Shown here: positions 34,988-42,568 of the stretch, piece by piece
Layout of the letters: every line of letters starts with the position of its first letter
Numbering within the stretch: position 1 is the stretch's first letter
NCBI GenBank assembly: GCA_007132965.1
Contig: SLNQ01000040.1
Location: forward strand, 1-46,607
Source of the DNA: Gemmatimonadota bacterium
GTDB lineage: Bacteria > Gemmatimonadota > Gemmatimonadetes > Longimicrobiales > Gaopeijiaceae
DNA length: 46,607 bases
Direction of reading: 5' to 3'
Made by a program: the position numbers and the translations under genes
The notes under the pieces: generated by a model
The model's input: the letters and a program-made list of their open reading frames with translations, nothing else
The model's database searches: none
Told to the model about the DNA's origin: nothing

Positions 34988-35701
34988 ATGTACCAGACTC
35001 GACTGGAGGAAACCCTGCCCAGGGTCCGGGAGCGGGTGGCCGAAGCCGCCGCACGGGTTGGACGGAGCCCGGAAGGGGTGCGCACCGTGGCCGTGACGAA
35101 GGGACACCCGATGGAGGCCATCCGGGCTGCACTGGCCTCCGGCATCCGGGACCTGGGCGAGAATCGGCTGGGCGAGCTGGAAGAGAAGCGGCGCGCCCTG
35201 GACGGGTCCGGCGGGAGTCCCCCTGATCTACGCTGGCACATGGTGGGCCACCTCCAGCGTCGGAAGGCGCCGGGAGTCCGTGACGCCGCCCACCTGCTCC
35301 ACTCCCTCGACTCGCTCAGGCTGGCCCGGCGCCTCGAGCGCACGGCGCCCGAGGGCTCGAGACCTCTTCCGGTGCTTCTCCAGGTCAACACTTCGGGAGA
35401 GGCGAGCAAGTACGGCTTTACCCCGGAGGGCTTCACCGACGGGTTGGGAGAGATTCTGGAGATGACCTCCCTGGAGGTCCGGGGTCTCATGACCATGGCG
35501 CCCCTCACCGACGATCGGGCGCTCATTCGAGCCACCTTCCGTCGGCTGCGGCAGCTACAGGAGAGAGCCCGGGAGAGCCATTCGGGCTACGGGGGAGAAG
35601 AGCTTTCCATGGGTATGTCAAACGACTACGAACTGGCCGTGGAGGAGGGGAGCACCCTGGTTCGCCTCGGCACGGTCCTCTTCGGGGAGCGACCGGAATG
35701 A
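34988..35701 (+). CDS. yggS: YggS-family pyridoxal phosphate homeostasis protein
   Basis: 237 residues from ATG 34988, directly behind a GGAGG. The PLP-binding lysine lies in VAVTKGHP (K38). GENRLGE, WHMVGHLQRRKAP, NTSGEASKYGF and the C-terminal LSMGMSNDYELAVEEGSTLVRLGTVLFG are the family signatures (COG0325). It is a non-catalytic PLP-binding protein that affects B6 and amino acid homeostasis. yggS just upstream of divIVA is a common arrangement in septation clusters. The stop overlaps the divIVA start. Confidence 0.93.
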   Translation: MYQTRLEETLPRVRERVAEAAARVGRSPEGVRTVAVTKGHPMEAIRAALASGIRDLGENRLGELEEKRRALDGSGGSPPDLRWHMVGHLQRRKAPGVRDAAHLLHSLDSLRLARRLERTAPEGSRPLPVLLQVNTSGEASKYGFTPEGFTDGLGEILEMTSLEVRGLMTMAPLTDDRALIRATFRRLRQLQERARESHSGYGGEELSMGMSNDYELAVEEGSTLVRLGTVLFGERPE

Positions 35702-36306
35702 TGGATCTGACCCCATTGGATGTTCGGAAAAAGCGCGGTGATTTCCGCCGCGGGCTTCGGGGCTACGACCCCGAGGAGGTGGACCAGTTTCTGGAGTTGG
35801 TGTCCGAGCGCCTGGAGGAGGTGGTCAAGGAGAACCTGACGCTCCGGGAACGGGCTGATCGACTGGGCCGGCAGGTGGAGGGCCAGGAGGGCCGGGAGAA
35901 GGCGGTCCAGGAGGCTCTGGTCACAGCTCAGGAGCTTCGTGAGGAGATCCGTGATCAGGCCCGGCGGGAAGCGGACCTCACGCTCCGAGAAGCCCGCAGT
36001 GAGGCCGAGGAGCTTCGCCGCGCCTCCCAGGAGGAGGCCCGCCGGCTCCGGGAAGAGGCGGAGCGGGTCCTGGCGGAGCGCCGCCACGAGCTCGTGGAGC
36101 TGAACCGTGCCCGTTCCCGCTTCCTCCGAGCCTTCCGGTCGCTCCTGGAGCGAGAGATGGATGCGCTGGAAGTGGAGGAGGAGAGGACGCCGGCCGACGA
36201 CTTCCCGCCCCTCAGGGAGGATGAGTCCATCTCCGCTGAGGCCGCCACCGATTCCGACACCGCCGTCGACCTCGACGATACGGCCGCCGCCGACCCCCGA
36301 TCCTGA
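35698..36306 (+). CDS. divIVA: DivIVA domain-containing cell-division/polarity protein
   Basis: 202 residues from ATG 35698 (the adjacent ATG at 35701 is also possible). The N-terminal lipid-binding domain has LTPLDVRKKRGDFRRGLRGYDPEEVDQFL; the GYDPEEVDxFL block is diagnostic. A long Glu/Arg-rich coiled coil (about 40-155) follows, then an acidic unstructured C-terminus. DivIVA proteins bind negatively curved membranes at septa and poles. The ATG overlaps the yggS stop. It lies 18 bases before ileS. Confidence 0.92.
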   Translation: MMDLTPLDVRKKRGDFRRGLRGYDPEEVDQFLELVSERLEEVVKENLTLRERADRLGRQVEGQEGREKAVQEALVTAQELREEIRDQARREADLTLREARSEAEELRRASQEEARRLREEAERVLAERRHELVELNRARSRFLRAFRSLLEREMDALEVEEERTPADDFPPLREDESISAEAATDSDTAVDLDDTAAADPRS

Positions 36307-36324
36307 CCTGAACCCCTGCTGCGC

Positions 36325-39300
36325 ATGAGCTACCCCCCCCTGCCGGAGACCCTCATCGAGATGGAGGAGGGTCTCCTCCGTCGCTGGCGCCAGGACGATC
36401 TGTTCGGCCGCACCATGGAGGCCACCGCCGACGGGGAGCCCTTCGTGTTCTACGAGGGCCCGCCTACCGCCAACGGTCGTCCGGGCCTCCACCACATCAT
36501 CTCCCGGACCATCAAGGACCTGGTGTGTCGCCACCGGACCATGCTGGGCCGCAGCGTCACCCGCATCGCCGGGTGGGACACCCACGGCCTTCCGGTGGAG
36601 ATCGAAGCGGAAAAGAAGCTGGGGATCTCGGGAAAGCCCGAGATCGAGGAAGTGGGCATCGCCGAGTTCAACCGGGTCTGCCGGGAGTCGGTGTTCACCT
36701 ACAAGGAGGAATGGGAGCGGCTGTCCGAGCGGATCGGATACTGGCTCGACTACTCCAGGCCCTACGTGACCTTCCACGCCGAGTACATCGAGTCGGTGTG
36801 GGCCATCCTCAAGAAGCTGGCGGACCGGGGCCTCCTCTACCGGGGCCACAAGTCGGTCCCCTACTGCCCCCGCTGCGGCACGGCGCTCTCGTCGCACGAG
36901 GTGGCCCAGGGCTACGAGGACGTGGCCGACCCCTCGCTCTTCTTCCTCTGTCCCTGGGTGGAGGACGACGGCGAGGAGAACCGGGCCTTCCTGGCCTGGA
37001 CCACCACCCCGTGGACGGTGCCGTCCAACACGGCCCTGGCGGTTCGAGAGGACCTGGACTACGCCGAGGTGGCCTGGGACGAGTGGCGGGTGGTGCTGGC
37101 GGAGTCCAGGGTGGCGGAGATCTTCGGCGAGGACGCCCCAATCCTGCGCCGCTACTCCGGGAGCGACCTGGTGGGCCGGCGCTACCAGCGTCCCCTGGAC
37201 CTGGTGCCGGTGCCGGCGGACGAAGCCGAGAAGGCGTGGGTGGTGGTGGCCGAGGACTTCGTCTCCGACGCGGACGGGACCGGGATCGTGCACATGGCCC
37301 CGGCCTTCGGCGCCGACGACTACGCCGCCGGGAAGCGACACGGCTTCCCCCTCCTGCGGCCCGTGGACGACACCGGCCGATTCCGCGCCGAGATCCCCGT
37401 GGTGGGCGGCCGCTTCGTGAAGGACGCCGACCCCCTCCTGGTCGAGGAGCTCCGAGAGCGCCAACGACTCTTCCGGATCGAGGAGGTGACCCACGCCTAT
37501 CCGCACTGCTGGCGCTGCTCCTCTCCCCTCATCTACATGGCCCGGGACTCCTGGTTTGCCGCCACCTCCACCTTGAAGGAGGTGATGCTGGACAACAACC
37601 AGAAGGTGGAGTGGCACCCCCCGGATGTGGGCGAGGGCCGGATGGGGGAGTGGCTGGCCAACAACGTGGACTGGGCGCTGTCCCGGGACCGCTTCTGGGG
37701 AACGCCGCTGCCGGTATGGGTCAACGATCGGGATCCCACCCAGGTGGAGTGGATCGGCTCGTTGGACGAGCTGGCCGAGAAGGTGGGCGGCCTCCCCGAC
37801 GACTTCGACCCCCATCGGCCGTTCATCGACGAGCTCACCTGGCCGGCTCCCGACGGCGAGGGCACCATGCGCCGGGACCCGGTGGTGGTGGACGTCTGGT
37901 TCGACTCCGGCGCCATGCCCTATGCCCAGTGGCACTGGCCCCACGAGAACGACGAAGTCTTCTGGAATCACTTTCCCGCCGACTTCATCTGCGAGGGGCT
38001 GGACCAGACCCGGGGGTGGTTCTACTCCCTGCTGGCCATTTCCACAATGCTGGAGCTGGGGCCGGCCTACCGCAACGTCATGGTCAACGGCCTGATCCTG
38101 GACGCCGAAGGCCAGAAGATGTCCAAGTCCAAGGGGAACACGGTGGACCCCTGGGACGCCATCGAGGAGTTCGGAAGCGATGCGCTCCGCTGGTACCTCA
38201 TCGTGTCGTCCAACCCGTGGGTTCCGAAGCGGTACGACCCCGAGGGTGTCCGGGAGGCGGCACGCAAGTTTTTTGACACCGCCCTGAACACCTACCGGTT
38301 CTTTGCGCTGTACGCCAACGTGGAGAACTGGAGCCCCTCGGATCCCCACCCGGAGCCCGCCCATCGGACCCTGCTGGACCGTTGGCTCCTGTCGCGCCTG
38401 CACCGGCTGGTGCGGGAGGTGGGCCGGGAGCTTGAAGCCTATGAGCTCACCCGGGCCTACCGATTGGTGACGAACTTCCTGAACGAGGATCTCTCGAACT
38501 GGTTCGTCCGGCGGTCCCGCCCCCGCTTCTGGGGCAACAGTGACGAAGCCGACGCCCAGGCCGCCTTCCGGACCCTGTGGGAGGCCCTGCTGACGGTGGC
38601 GCGCCTGACGGCCCCCGTGACCCCCTTTGTGGCCGACTGGCTCCACCGGGCCCTCTCCGACGACGAGAGCGTCCACCTGGCGCCCTTCCCGGTGGTCTCC
38701 GACGAACTGATCGACGGTGACCTGGAGGCCGAGATGGATGCGGTGCGGATCCTGGTGTCGCTGGGGCGGTCGGCCCGGGAGGAGGTGGGGATCCGGGTGC
38801 GACAACCCCTCCGCAGGCTCCACGCGGTGCTCCCCGAGGAGAGCCGGATTCCCCGGGAGGAGCTCCTGGAGCTCCTTCGGGAGGAGCTGAACGTGAAGGA
38901 GATCTTGCTGGTGGACTCGGCCGACTCCCTGGTAGAGCTGGAGGCCCGCCCCGACTTCCGGGTCCTGGGGCCCCGCTTTCAGCGCCACAGCCAGGAAGCC
39001 GGAGACGCCATCCGGGCCCTGGGCTCGGGCGAGCTGGAGGCCTTCCGCGACGGTCGGCCGGTGACGGTGGAGGTGGCGGGAGAGGACGTGCCGCTGGAGG
39101 CCGAATGGCTCGAGATCGAAAGGAAGGCGGCCGGCGACCTGGTGGTGAAGGCGGAGGAGGGCTACACGGTCGCCCTGGACCCGGCGCTGGATTCCGATCT
39201 CCGGGTGGAGGGCATGGCCCGGGAGCTGGTGAACCGCATTCAGCGCCTGCGCCGGGAGACGGGCCTCGAGATCACCGACCGGATCCGGCTGAGGGTCGAG

Positions 39301-39486
39301 GGTCCGGGTCCGGTGGAGGAGGCCGTGGAGCGCTTCCACGACTTCATCGCCGGCGAGACCCTGGCGGTGGAGCTGGAGGGCCCCGGAACCCCGCCGACGA
39401 CAGACTACGAGGCGACCCTCACCGACGAGGTTGATGACACCGAGTTGAGCATCTCGCTCAGTCGAGCGGTGGAGCCCGGCGAGTGA
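36325..39486 (+). CDS. ileS: Isoleucyl-tRNA synthetase, GXHH-type (IleRS2-like)
   Basis: 1053 residues. The class I signature that is normally HXGH reads G-L-H-H at residues 54-57 in PPTANGRPGLHHIISRT. KMSKSKGN is at 598-605, and the editing domain region is present. Cysteine pairs PRCGTALS and HCWRCSSP occur in the connective/editing part, but no C-terminal CxxC zinc ribbon, as expected for IleRS2/eukaryote-like enzymes. It charges tRNA-Ile. GXHH enzymes are reported to be hyper-resistant to mupirocin. It sits in the normal divIVA-ileS cluster, so it is probably the housekeeping enzyme. It overlaps rluD by GTGA; lspA is absent between them. Confidence 0.95.
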   Translation: MSYPPLPETLIEMEEGLLRRWRQDDLFGRTMEATADGEPFVFYEGPPTANGRPGLHHIISRTIKDLVCRHRTMLGRSVTRIAGWDTHGLPVEIEAEKKLGISGKPEIEEVGIAEFNRVCRESVFTYKEEWERLSERIGYWLDYSRPYVTFHAEYIESVWAILKKLADRGLLYRGHKSVPYCPRCGTALSSHEVAQGYEDVADPSLFFLCPWVEDDGEENRAFLAWTTTPWTVPSNTALAVREDLDYAEVAWDEWRVVLAESRVAEIFGEDAPILRRYSGSDLVGRRYQRPLDLVPVPADEAEKAWVVVAEDFVSDADGTGIVHMAPAFGADDYAAGKRHGFPLLRPVDDTGRFRAEIPVVGGRFVKDADPLLVEELRERQRLFRIEEVTHAYPHCWRCSSPLIYMARDSWFAATSTLKEVMLDNNQKVEWHPPDVGEGRMGEWLANNVDWALSRDRFWGTPLPVWVNDRDPTQVEWIGSLDELAEKVGGLPDDFDPHRPFIDELTWPAPDGEGTMRRDPVVVDVWFDSGAMPYAQWHWPHENDEVFWNHFPADFICEGLDQTRGWFYSLLAISTMLELGPAYRNVMVNGLILDAEGQKMSKSKGNTVDPWDAIEEFGSDALRWYLIVSSNPWVPKRYDPEGVREAARKFFDTALNTYRFFALYANVENWSPSDPHPEPAHRTLLDRWLLSRLHRLVREVGRELEAYELTRAYRLVTNFLNEDLSNWFVRRSRPRFWGNSDEADAQAAFRTLWEALLTVARLTAPVTPFVADWLHRALSDDESVHLAPFPVVSDELIDGDLEAEMDAVRILVSLGRSAREEVGIRVRQPLRRLHAVLPEESRIPREELLELLREELNVKEILLVDSADSLVELEARPDFRVLGPRFQRHSQEAGDAIRALGSGELEAFRDGRPVTVEVAGEDVPLEAEWLEIERKAAGDLVVKAEEGYTVALDPALDSDLRVEGMARELVNRIQRLRRETGLEITDRIRLRVEGPGPVEEAVERFHDFIAGETLAVELEGPGTPPTTDYEATLTDEVDDTELSISLSRAVEPGE

Positions 39487-40472
39487 CCGAACCGAAGGGC
39501 GCGTCGGAGGGAGTCGAGGAGCGGATCCTGGAGGTCCCCGAGGAGGCCGAGGGGACCCGACTGGATCTCTGGTTGGCCGGCCAACTGGAGCTGTCCAGGA
39601 CCCGGATCGCACGCCTCCTGGAAGAGGGGTGGATCTCTCTGAATGGAGAGATTCCCCGGAAGTCGGAACCCGTGTCTCCGGGGGATCGTATCCGGGTTCG
39701 AATTCCACCTCCGGAGCCGATCCAGGCTGAGGCCCAGGACCTCCCCCTGGAGGTGGTCTGGGAGGACGAGCACCTCCTGGTGGTGAACAAGGCTGCCGGG
39801 ATGGTGGTGCACCCGGCTCCGGGTCACCCCAGCGGGACCCTGGTGAATGCCCTCCTCCACCACGTGGACGACCTCTCCGGGATCGGCGGTGCGCTGCGGC
39901 CCGGAATCGTGCACCGCCTGGACCAGGACACCTCGGGCCTCCTGGTAGTGGCCAAGGACGACGCCACCCACCGGGCGCTCTCGGCACTGTTGAGACAGCG
40001 GCGGGTCAAGCGCTTCTACCTGGCGGCCTCGTGGGGGCACCTGGACCGGAGCCCCCGGAAGATCGAAGGTCCCATCGGCCGGGATCCGTCGAACCGCCAG
40101 CGCATGGCCGTGGTGGAGAAGGGGGGACGGAGGGCCGTGACTCACGTCCGGGTGCAGGAGACCTGGCCCGCGGCAGAGCTCCTGGAAGTGGGGCTGGAGA
40201 CGGGGCGCACCCACCAGATCCGGGTGCATCTGGCCCACGTGGGTCATCCGGTGGTGGCCGATGACCTCTACGGCAAGGGCTGGGAGAAGGGGATGGGGGG
40301 ACGTCATCGTGGGTGGGCCCGGGAGCTGGCCCGGCGCACCCCGCGGCAGTTTCTGCATGCCTACAGGCTGGCCTTCCGGCACCCGGCCACCGACGAGGTG
40401 CAGCGGTTTCACGCTCCGCTCCCCCCGGATCTGGATGAGGTGGCCCGTTGGGCTCGGACGGAAGGCGGCTGA
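39483..40472 (+). CDS. rluD: RluD-family 23S rRNA pseudouridine synthase
   Basis: 329 residues from GTG 39483. An N-terminal S4 RNA-binding domain (about 16-75, RTRIARLLEEGWISLNGE) precedes the catalytic domain with HRLDQDTSGLLVVAK. The catalytic Asp is D147 within HRLD. The RTHQIRVHLAHVGHPVVADDLYG block is intact. The family makes pseudouridines in 23S rRNA, and RluD itself acts on helix 69; RluC or a related paralogue cannot be excluded. It ends the yggS-divIVA-ileS-rluD run. Confidence 0.92.
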   Translation: MTEPKGASEGVEERILEVPEEAEGTRLDLWLAGQLELSRTRIARLLEEGWISLNGEIPRKSEPVSPGDRIRVRIPPPEPIQAEAQDLPLEVVWEDEHLLVVNKAAGMVVHPAPGHPSGTLVNALLHHVDDLSGIGGALRPGIVHRLDQDTSGLLVVAKDDATHRALSALLRQRRVKRFYLAASWGHLDRSPRKIEGPIGRDPSNRQRMAVVEKGGRRAVTHVRVQETWPAAELLEVGLETGRTHQIRVHLAHVGHPVVADDLYGKGWEKGMGGRHRGWARELARRTPRQFLHAYRLAFRHPATDEVQRFHAPLPPDLDEVARWARTEGG

Positions 40473-40493
40473 AGCCGATCCACCGATGGCCTG

Positions 40494-40536
40494 AGGGGTA
40501 TGTGCTACCCTTGAGGAGCCTGCCGACGTCCGGCAG
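40494..40536 (+). terminator. Two hairpins between rluD and the DnaA-like gene
   Basis: AGGGGTA/TACCCTT with a 5-base loop (40494-40512, one G-T pair) and CTGCCG/CGGCAG with loop ACGTC (40520-40536). They begin 22 bases after the rluD stop. No U-run follows, so they could end transcription or be part of the next leader. No promoter was recognised in the 98-base gap. Confidence 0.4.
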
Positions 40537-40570
40537 AGCTTGCCAACGCCTCGTGGTCGTGAGAACCTGA

Positions 40571-42520
40571 ATGCCGAGTGGGGACGTGCAAAAACGTCGA
40601 GAGACAGTCTCAAACGTACGGAATCAGATGAGCTTCGACCCGCGGATGACCTTCGACAGCTTCGTCGTAGGGCCGGCCAACCGGTTGGCCAGCGCCGCCG
40701 CACGCCGCGTGGCCGAGCACCCGGGCCGGAGCTACAACCCCCTGTTCCTCTACTCGGCTTCGGGTCTCGGAAAATCCCACATCCTGACGGCCATCGCCCA
40801 CCATGCCCTCCGGCAGGACCCCGATCGGGAGGTGGTGCTCCAGCCGCTGGAGGTCTTCCTGGGCGAACTCACCGACGCGCTGGAGCGGGGGCAGGGAACC
40901 GAGTTGGAAGCCCGCTACGCCACCCTCGACATCCTCCTCCTGGACGACGTGCAGTTCCTGGCCGGGCAGAAGCAGGCCCAGGAGATGCTGCTCCGGACCC
41001 TCGACGGGATCACCTCCCGAGGGGGACAGGTGGCGCTGGCTTCGGATCGTCCGCCGTCGGAGATGGAGGATCTGGACGCCCGCCTCCTCTCCCGTTTTTC
41101 CGGAGGTCTCATCGTGGACCTGGGCCCTCCGGACCTGGAGACCCGGGTGGCCATTGTCCGACGCAAGGCCAGGGACCGGGGAGCCGAGCTGGCGCCGGGG
41201 GTGGCCGAGGTCCTGGCCCGATCGGCCTTTCGCAACGTGCGGGAGCTCCAGGGCGCGCTGAACCGTGTCCTGGTCCTGCAGGAGCTGGAGGGCCGTTCGG
41301 TGACAGTGGAGGAACTCCCCGAGGCGGTGGGAGGGCTTCCCCAGGCCCCGGCGGACGCCTCAGCGGAGCCGGAGTGGCGTCGGCGGCTCCAGGAGGCGGT
41401 GGACGAGGCCGAGAAGGAGGGCTTCGTGACCCAGCCCCTGACCCGCATGCTCGAGGCCGACGAGGAACCCGAAGGCTGGGAGGAGACCCTGGAGGGCTAC
41501 CTGGCCGACCTGGAGCGCAGCCGGCAGATCTCCCGGGAGCTGGAGGAGTTGGGTAATCCCTGGCCCGAAGCCGCGGCGACCCTGCTTCGAGATCCAGGGC
41601 GCCTGGACGAGTCCGAGGCACTCCTGGCCTCGGCCCGTGAGCGGGCACGATCCTTCCCCGACATTCCGTCGGGGCCGGATCTGGGGGACCTGGAGGAGCA
41701 CGTTCCGGCGCTGGCCCGACGCGCCGCCGACCGGCTCCTCACCGCCGAACGTCCGGACTACAACCCCCTCTACGTGCACTCCGCCGACCCGGACCGGGCC
41801 AGGGTGTTCCTGGAGGCGGTGGGGCGAACCCATAGGAGTCGCGTCCCCGAGGCCCGGGTGGCGCTCATCTCGGTGGAGGCCTTCTCCAACGAGTTCGTGG
41901 ACGCCATAGCCAACGGCGTGGCCGGAGCCTGGCGGGAGCGGTGGTGGACGGTGGAGGTGCTGCTCCTCCACGGACTGGAACGGCTGACGGAGACCGAGCG
42001 GGCCCAGGAGGAGTTCTTCCATCTCTTCGAAGCCCTGAGACGCCGTGATGCCCGGATCCTTCTGGCCTCCGAACGGCTTCCCGCGGATCTGGAGAAGCTT
42101 GACGACCGGCTTCGTTCCCGGTTCGAGGGGGGGGTGGTGGTGGAGTTGGGCGACGAGCCTCTCCCCGAATCCCTGGTAACGGAAGAACGGACCGCGACTC
42201 CGGCGGTGGCGGAGGTGGAACCGGCCCCGGAATCGGTGGTGGAGCCCAGCCTGACCACCGGTGCCGTAGTGGACGAGATCTGGAGTGACGGATCCGGCTC
42301 CGACGATCCAGAACCGGGGAACGTGGCCGACACCGACGACCTGGCCGCGCTGAAGGAGCTGGCCGGTGTGGGTCGGGCCAGACGGAGGACCGACCGTCGA
42401 GGAAGGCCAGGGGACGCCGCAGAAGATGAGAGCGAACCCGGAGGCCCCTGGACCCCTTCCCGGGAGAGGGTGGTATGGGACTGGCCCTCGGTGGACGACC
42501 GCGTGGTGGAGGATTTCTGA
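40571..42520 (+). CDS. Tandem DnaA-like AAA+ protein without DNA-binding domain
   Basis: 649 residues; start at ATG 40571 or 40628 (no clear Shine-Dalgarno for either). Module 1 (about 22-250) is a complete DnaA-type AAA+ unit: FDSFVVGPANRLA, YNPLFLY, Walker A SASGLGKSH at 62-70, Walker B ILLLDDVQFL at 121-130, sensor 1 ASDRPP at 157-162, RLLSRF arginine finger near R175, and sensor 2 RNVRELQGALNRV. An acidic helical linker (about 260-380) follows. Module 2 (about 380-530) repeats YNPLYVHS, SVEAFSNEFVDAI, RAQEEFFHLFEALR, ASERLP and DDRLRSRFEGG, but Walker A is SADPDRAR and Walker B is VLLLHGLE, so ATP binding is lost. A low-complexity acidic tail ends it. DnaA domain IV is absent, so it is not the replication initiator. 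Function unknown. Confidence 0.85.
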   Translation: MPSGDVQKRRETVSNVRNQMSFDPRMTFDSFVVGPANRLASAAARRVAEHPGRSYNPLFLYSASGLGKSHILTAIAHHALRQDPDREVVLQPLEVFLGELTDALERGQGTELEARYATLDILLLDDVQFLAGQKQAQEMLLRTLDGITSRGGQVALASDRPPSEMEDLDARLLSRFSGGLIVDLGPPDLETRVAIVRRKARDRGAELAPGVAEVLARSAFRNVRELQGALNRVLVLQELEGRSVTVEELPEAVGGLPQAPADASAEPEWRRRLQEAVDEAEKEGFVTQPLTRMLEADEEPEGWEETLEGYLADLERSRQISRELEELGNPWPEAAATLLRDPGRLDESEALLASARERARSFPDIPSGPDLGDLEEHVPALARRAADRLLTAERPDYNPLYVHSADPDRARVFLEAVGRTHRSRVPEARVALISVEAFSNEFVDAIANGVAGAWRERWWTVEVLLLHGLERLTETERAQEEFFHLFEALRRRDARILLASERLPADLEKLDDRLRSRFEGGVVVELGDEPLPESLVTEERTATPAVAEVEPAPESVVEPSLTTGAVVDEIWSDGSGSDDPEPGNVADTDDLAALKELAGVGRARRRTDRRGRPGDAAEDESEPGGPWTPSRERVVWDWPSVDDRVVEDF

Positions 42521-42568
42521 TGAGCCACCAGGTCCGGGCATCGGTTTCGAGCAAGGCAGGGAGAGCGA

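Noticed and set aside
35626..39987. Antisense open frame of 1453 codons covering divIVA, ileS and rluD
   Set aside because: It is the complement of strongly supported genes, is rich in Pro/Arg/His/Gly and has no recognisable domain; long antisense frames are expected in high-GC DNA.
40571..42520. The DnaA-like gene as the chromosomal replication initiator
   Set aside because: It lacks DnaA domain IV, has a dead second AAA+ module and no TTATCCACA-type boxes were seen nearby.
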